48,595 nt of DNA from Cytidiella melzeri (taxonomy: Eukaryota > Basidiomycota > Agaricomycetes > Polyporales > Irpicaceae). The stretch covers positions 1 through 48,595 of the forward strand of contig JABYQR010000327.1 in NCBI GenBank assembly GCA_022592445.1, written 5' to 3'. The position numbers and the translations under genes were made by a program. The notes below the pieces were generated by a model. It searched no databases and was not told the DNA's origin. It was given only the letters and a program-made list of their open reading frames with translations. Positions 46,864 to 48,595 of the stretch are shown here, one piece after another; position 1 is the first letter of the stretch, and each line of letters opens with the position of its first letter.

Positions 46864-47691
46864 TTAGGTAGAATCTCTGTACGCTCGCCTGGACGTCGCG
46901 CAAACGCACACTTCCCTATTTCCCAAAAAGTTTTAAAAAGTTTAGTCCCCCCGGTTTACCAGTACGTTGTATTGGCCCGGACCTTTGACCTTACATCTCA
47001 TTTCGTGGTTGTAGTGCCTAAGGACATACGCATTCGTCGCCGCGTACCCGAGTCCTTCTTTGAAGCTCGCCGAGAACTACGTGAGCAAGGACGTCCTCAC
47101 CTCTATACAGAGAAGGACCTCGAAGCTATCGTCTCCTACGTCTCACGTCGTCCCCACTATCACCCCCTCGGCACCAGACTCCCAGCCTTCGACCACGAAA
47201 AGTTTGCTCGTGACAACGAGTCTATTAAGGAACGTGCACGCACGGAACGCGCACAAACACTCGCCGATCGATTTGAGAAACCGTCTCTCAAGGACCGCAT
47301 TGCTCGGGCACCCCCGCCACCTCGTCCAGACGCACAAAAACCTGTGACCCTTGACTTCCACAAGTTTTCCATCAAGGATCAAGTCGGCATCCTCAAGCCG
47401 AAGATCGAGGCCACTACCAGACGCCTCAAGATTCTGATTGAACTCACTCGCGACCGCAACGATTCACAGGTTAGATCAGTCCTGTTACTCAACGACAAGC
47501 TTCTGCACCTCGTCGAACACACGGAGGAAGTACTCTCCACACGCACACCTGCCCAGCTCAAGGCACTGAACTGGGGCTTACAGTCAGTAGGGCAGATCAA
47601 CTTCACGCAATTGCGCAAGAGGTTGACGGAGGTTACGAGTCGAGTTGCTTTTGTAGCGGACGGAGGATACTTTGAGAAACTTCCTTTGTAG
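46864..47691 (+). CDS. Leader ORF of gypsy-like element without ATG
   Basis: An open frame of about 280 codons (from 46846, inside the LTR) ending in TAG. It contains no methionine codon at all. The translation is charged and helix-rich (ESFFEARRELREQG, RTPAQLKALNWGL) and has a proline run, PPPPRPD. It is in the same frame as the gag region that follows, separated only by TAG TAG. It may be an N-terminal gag extension reached by splicing, non-AUG start or readthrough, or simply untranslated leader. I know no named domain in it. Confidence 0.45.
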   Translation, partial: LGRISVRSPGRRANAHFPISQKVLKSLVPPVYQYVVLARTFDLTSHFVVVVPKDIRIRRRVPESFFEARRELREQGRPHLYTEKDLEAIVSYVSRRPHYHPLGTRLPAFDHEKFARDNESIKERARTERAQTLADRFEKPSLKDRIARAPPPPRPDAQKPVTLDFHKFSIKDQVGILKPKIEATTRRLKILIELTRDRNDSQVRSVLLLNDKLLHLVEHTEEVLSTRTPAQLKALNWGLQSVGQINFTQLRKRLTEVTSRVAFVADGGYFEKLPL

Positions 47692-47694
47692 TAG

Positions 47695-48595
47695 ACAGCA
47701 ATCATTGAGTGCGATAACCGTTTCCACGTCTTCGATCCCGACGATCTTCAGGATTGTCACGATAACGAAGAGGACCACGCGTATATTGAAATCTGCGAAC
47801 AACAACCGTGTCCAAATCGAAATCAAAAGTTTGTAGTATCCCGTCATTTCAGAGAAGGACAACGATACCGTGGATACGTAGCCTGCGATAACAGTCAACT
47901 ATCGTTAATTGTTCAAGTTCCGGGAGAAGTCGAAGTTCCAGAACTTGATACCAGTTTAGTCACAGCAGTTTCACCGGAAACCACCACTGCTACCCCTGTT
48001 CCCATCATTCCCGAAACCATACCGGAAATCCCACCGGTAACTCCTGAAGCGCCCACCGTCGTCCCCATCAATTCCGCACCTGTCACGATGACAACACCCG
48101 CAGTCGATCCTGCCTTGATTGCAGCCATTGTAGCTGCAGTTACACAAGCAATGCCAAGACCGCAAGTCACGGTCAACAATAACAACACCAAGCCCGATAG
48201 ATACAAGGGCGAACATGGCCGTGACTTAGAACGGTTCTTGTCACAATGCGAGGCGTACTGGGTAACCGCCAGTATTGCCGATGAAAGAACCAAGGTCCTG
48301 ACAGCAATCTACCGGTTGTCAGAAAAGGCCGCCCAATGGGCAATACCGGTCACGGACCATATGGCTGACCACAACGGTAGTTTGCCGGCCAACCTCGATA
48401 CATGGGCCAAGTTTAAGACGGAGCTCAAGAAGTACTTCGGCGATGCAACGCCCGAAGATACGGCTATTCGTGAACTGGAGAAGCTCTGTGGAGCTGAGAA
48501 GAAGGAAAAGAATGCGCGGGATGTCGGCACATACGTCACTGACTTTCAGTCATACGTGGGTCGCATCAATGGGTTGAGCGACAAGGACAAGGAGA
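47695..48595 (+). CDS. Gypsy-like gag, partial (3' end outside window)
   Basis: Open to the window end. The first in-frame ATG is at 48088 (MTTPAVDPALIAAIVAAV), a likely gag start; about 131 further codons upstream of it are also open, back to the tandem stops. The gag core reads RYKGEHGRDLERFLSQCEAY, then LTAIYRLSEKAAQWAIP, LDTWAKFKTELKKYFGD and VGTYVTDFQSYVGRI. This matches retrotransposon gag proteins of fungal Ty3/gypsy elements, which build the virus-like particle. A zinc knuckle, protease and polymerase would follow beyond the edge. The Pro/Thr/Val-rich stretch before the ATG could be a linker if translated. Confidence 0.85.

Larger units (their letters stand above)
46556..48595 (+). 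mobile_element. Ty3/gypsy-like retrotransposon, 5' part (runs off the window)
   Basis: Candidate 5' LTR, a long leader frame and an open gag frame that continues past the end of the window. Protease, reverse transcriptase and integrase would lie beyond. It sits head-to-head beside the truncated 5' end of the copia element, so the two form a small transposon cluster. Confidence 0.8.

Overview
This window looks like nuclear DNA of a filamentous basidiomycete, most likely an Agaricomycete. The genes are cut by many short GT-AG introns (about 43-108 nt) with CTNAC-type branch sites. Several proteins carry long Ser/Pro-rich disordered regions typical of mushrooms, and the retroelements are of types common in basidiomycetes. 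No prokaryotic operons, rRNA, tRNA or CRISPR arrays were seen. All gene models were built by eye, by joining exons across splice sites and checking reading phase at every junction.

Layout: (1) 1-4.8 kb is gene-poor, with pyrimidine-rich low-complexity tracts, one short Cys-rich ORF and an exon-like fragment resembling WLM/Wss1-type metallopeptidase proteins. (2) 4.8-41.4 kb is a compact block of ten conserved genes: a 1257-aa disordered protein (-), a 104-aa thioredoxin (-), a GRAM-VASt sterol-transfer protein of the Lam/Ysp2 type (+), a PX-like AGC kinase (-), a small Swi5/Sae3 recombination protein absent from simple ORF calling because it lies on five tiny exons (+), dynactin p150Glued (-), the TORC1 subunit raptor/Kog1 (+), a CorA-family Mg2+ transporter (+), an RNA-silencing RNA-dependent RNA polymerase (-) and an NAD-type malic enzyme (-). 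(3) 41.8-48.6 kb is a retrotransposon cluster: a 5'-truncated Ty1/copia element on the minus strand, with its 3' LTR near 41.8-42.0 kb, next to the 5' part of a Ty3/gypsy-like element on the plus strand that runs off the window.

The conserved genes do not form one pathway. They cover signalling (raptor, AGC kinase), membrane lipid and ion transport (Lam-type protein, CorA), cytoskeletal transport (dynactin), redox and carbon metabolism (thioredoxin, malic enzyme), recombination (Swi5) and RNA silencing (RdRP). Dynactin and raptor are divergent and share a 540-bp intergenic region; Swi5 and dynactin, the Lam-type gene and the kinase, and CorA and RdRP are convergent pairs.

The most unusual observations are: a 12-nt micro-exon encoding the core of the RdRP catalytic DxDGD motif, whose skipping would keep frame but delete catalysis; a 9-nt micro-exon at the NAD-binding glycine motif of the neighbouring malic enzyme; a consensus -1 slippery heptamer followed by a possible stem-loop exactly where the copia gag and pol frames meet; and a Met-free gypsy leader ORF separated from gag by two tandem in-frame TAG codons.
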